A stretch of 64,000 nucleotides of DNA from an uncultured Lewinella sp. (GTDB taxonomy: Bacteria; Bacteroidota; Bacteroidia; Chitinophagales; Saprospiraceae): NCBI GenBank assembly GCA_913057785.1, contig CAJXPD010000012.1:1-64000 (forward strand). The letters run 5' to 3'. Of the stretch, positions 62,552-64,000 are shown in pieces. Within the stretch, counting starts at the first letter, position 1. Each line of letters begins with the position of its first letter. The position numbers were made by a program, and so were the translations under genes. A model generated the notes under the pieces. The model worked only from the letters and a program-made list of their open reading frames with translations. It made no database searches and was not told the DNA's origin.

Positions 62552-64000
62552 TTAATTTCCTCCTAATATATAATTGGATTTAATATCATCATAAGATGGT
62601 AGTTTCTTGTAATGCCATTTCTTGATGATTTTGCCATTATGCAGCAATACCAACCCAGGGTTTGACCGAACGATGGTTTTTAGCAAAATATCATCAGCCG
62701 TGTAAAATGGATAGGCACTTTGGGTAGCATGGCGGAAATCATCGATTCGTCCATAATCAGAATAAGCTGTAATCGCATAAGTACGATGTCCGTCTTTCTC
62801 TGCTGCCTCCATAATGGGATTCACAATCTCTACCCAAGGTTTCAAATAATCTGAATCCCAATTGTAGACATCGATCTGCTGTTGGCGTTTATTCGTAGCC
62901 ATGACAGATCTCTGCAGTTGGAATGAATCAGGAGCAATCTGTATGGTATCAATTTGATAGACCGTATCGGTTACCAATTGGACATCTGTACCATCTATTC
63001 CGTATAGACGGTAAGCTACAATCATAAAGCTATACCCCTGCTGGCTTAGGATATCCTCCGTCACCTCATCTCCATTTTCATCACTCACTTCAAAATCACT
63101 GATCTTGGTGGCTTCTATGGCCGGCTCCGATCTCACTTGCTCTAAATCCCATTCTTCTTTCGGGTACTTTTTGAATTCTTTCATATACTGATCAAAGGGC
63201 AGTTCTACCACCTCTTTGGTCTCCTTATTGGTCATCTTATAAGCTAGGATTTCGACATTGGCAGCGGCTTCAGCTTCTAAAGCCTTACGTTCAGCCACAT
63301 TCACGCCTTCTTTGAAAGGACGGAAATCTGTATGAGGAAGATCCCAGGAGAAATTACTGAAGCAGTATAAGCTCACGGCTCCCACCGTCAAAGCTGTGAC
63401 AAGCAATCTTGTAGCCGTATTGAATAGTTGGTGCTTTTGCTTATAAGCTAAAATGAAAAGGATGGCAGGAATCATCAAGAATACATCCTTTAAGAAAGAA
63501 ATCTTTGGTTTCAACTTCAGAAAATCGCCAAAACAGCCGCAATCTGTCACCTTCATATTGGTCTCGACATAAGGGCCCCATTGTCCAAACTGGAAAAAAT
63601 TGACTCCATCAGGGACATAACCTGTCAAGAAGGTGAAGCCTGTCAAGAAGGTGAAGAAGAAAACAATGGCAAAAAACACCCAAGCGGTAAACTTGCGCAT
63701 AGCCCCTACTATAAGCATCACACCCAATGCTATCTCTAGCACAATCATAAATACGGAGAACCCTAATGCATAATTAGAAAGCCAGGGAAACAGGGGAGCT
63801 AAAAAGGAAAACCAAGTTTCACTGAAAGTGGATTCAAATTCAGCGAAGTATTGCTCCATCTTATATGCTGTTCCTAAAGGATCAATGGCTTTCACCCAAC
63901 CGGAAAATATGAAGAGTGCCCCTGCAAAGTTCTGCAGGTAACTCATCGGCCAGTTTTTAACCTTTTTGAAAACGAATTGAACGATCAGGGTGAGAACTAA
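62552..64000 (-). CDS. DoxX-family membrane protein with C-terminal soluble domain (BT_3928-like), start beyond window
   Basis: At least 464 residues from ATG 63946, but the frame stays open for the 18 codons to the window edge and these read as a membrane helix and basic linker (LVLTLIVQFVFKKVKNWP), so the true start is probably outside. A DoxX/MauE-like four-helix domain comes first (NFAGALFIFSGWVKAIDPLG, ALGVMLIVGAMRKFTAWVFF, YVETNMKVTDCGCFGDFLKL with a CGC motif), then a fifth helix. About 250 periplasmic or cytoplasmic residues follow, ending in a thioredoxin-like region (TYAITAYSDYG, TIVRSNPGLVLLHNGKIIKKW). Likely a redox-linked membrane protein; exact reaction unknown. Confidence 0.8.
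   Translation of the reverse strand, partial: LVLTLIVQFVFKKVKNWPMSYLQNFAGALFIFSGWVKAIDPLGTAYKMEQYFAEFESTFSETWFSFLAPLFPWLSNYALGFSVFMIVLEIALGVMLIVGAMRKFTAWVFFAIVFFFTFLTGFTFLTGYVPDGVNFFQFGQWGPYVETNMKVTDCGCFGDFLKLKPKISFLKDVFLMIPAILFILAYKQKHQLFNTATRLLVTALTVGAVSLYCFSNFSWDLPHTDFRPFKEGVNVAERKALEAEAAANVEILAYKMTNKETKEVVELPFDQYMKEFKKYPKEEWDLEQVRSEPAIEATKISDFEVSDENGDEVTEDILSQQGYSFMIVAYRLYGIDGTDVQLVTDTVYQIDTIQIAPDSFQLQRSVMATNKRQQQIDVYNWDSDYLKPWVEIVNPIMEAAEKDGHRTYAITAYSDYGRIDDFRHATQSAYPFYTADDILLKTIVRSNPGLVLLHNGKIIKKWHYKKLPSYDDIKSNYILGGN

Overview
The window is ordinary chromosomal DNA of a Bacteroidota bacterium, probably close to Saprospiria/Lewinella. That placement is an inference from protein style, not a computed phylogeny. 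Evidence for the phylum: several promoters fit the Bacteroidota pattern TTG-N19..22-TAnnTTTG; NusB is about 310 residues long; a lipoprotein FKBP isomerase, TamB, an MG2/TonB-plug protein, OmpA proteins with regulatory-like or thrombospondin type 3 domains and a DUF4230 protein are all present; and most start codons lack a Shine-Dalgarno sequence. I see no mobile element, CRISPR array, rRNA or tRNA. Coding density is high and most genes are housekeeping or envelope genes.

Layout. 1-7.9 kb: the first 29 codons of a C39-peptidase ABC exporter at the left edge (minus strand); a glycosyltransferase-2-like membrane protein lacking the usual acidic motifs; an OmpA/SPOR protein; fmt; a TRAP transporter whose binding protein converges with its two permease genes; a glucosaminidase. 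8.2-10.2 kb: an amino-sugar kinase and 6-phosphofructokinase in one coupled operon, with a perfect 16-base palindrome abutting the first start codon. 10.2-14.2 kb: a minus-strand operon nrnA-like, FKBP lipoprotein, prfB (with a programmed +1 frameshift) and a membrane protein. 14.3-20.6 kb: ndk, an ECF sigma factor with a membrane-anchored barrel-like partner, mutS2, aroC. 20.7-28.5 kb: an MG2/TonB-plug protein and a tamB operon. 28.6-33.8 kb: folP with an unknown membrane protein, an amidohydrolase and an alpha/beta hydrolase, then a 465-base gap with a terminator that has no gene. 33.8-38.6 kb: DUF4230 protein, methyltransferase, orphan LuxR-type regulator, three-LysM protein. 38.6-45 kb: PfkB kinase divergent from a GH31 glucosidase, an acyl-CoA synthetase, and an AraC regulator with an inverted repeat in front of it. 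45-52.6 kb: yidC, guaC, an aminotransferase, a lipoprotein, and an operon of a tandem OmpA-like protein with a membrane-anchored double helix-hairpin-helix protein. 53-64 kb: ffh, an M16 protease, photolyase, a TPR lipoprotein, a TSP3/OmpA protein, nusB, and a DoxX-family protein running off the right edge.

Functional themes. Protein export and envelope assembly: ffh, yidC, tamB, the OmpA proteins, LysM and glucosaminidase. Translation: fmt and prfB. Nucleotide and cofactor metabolism: ndk, guaC, folP, aroC. Sugar entry to glycolysis: amino-sugar kinase, pfkA, GH31 and PfkB. I found no convincing new defence or biosynthetic system. The least explained items are the sigma-linked barrel-like protein, the OmpA/HhH operon, the gene-less terminator near 33.6 kb and the palindrome before the amino-sugar kinase.
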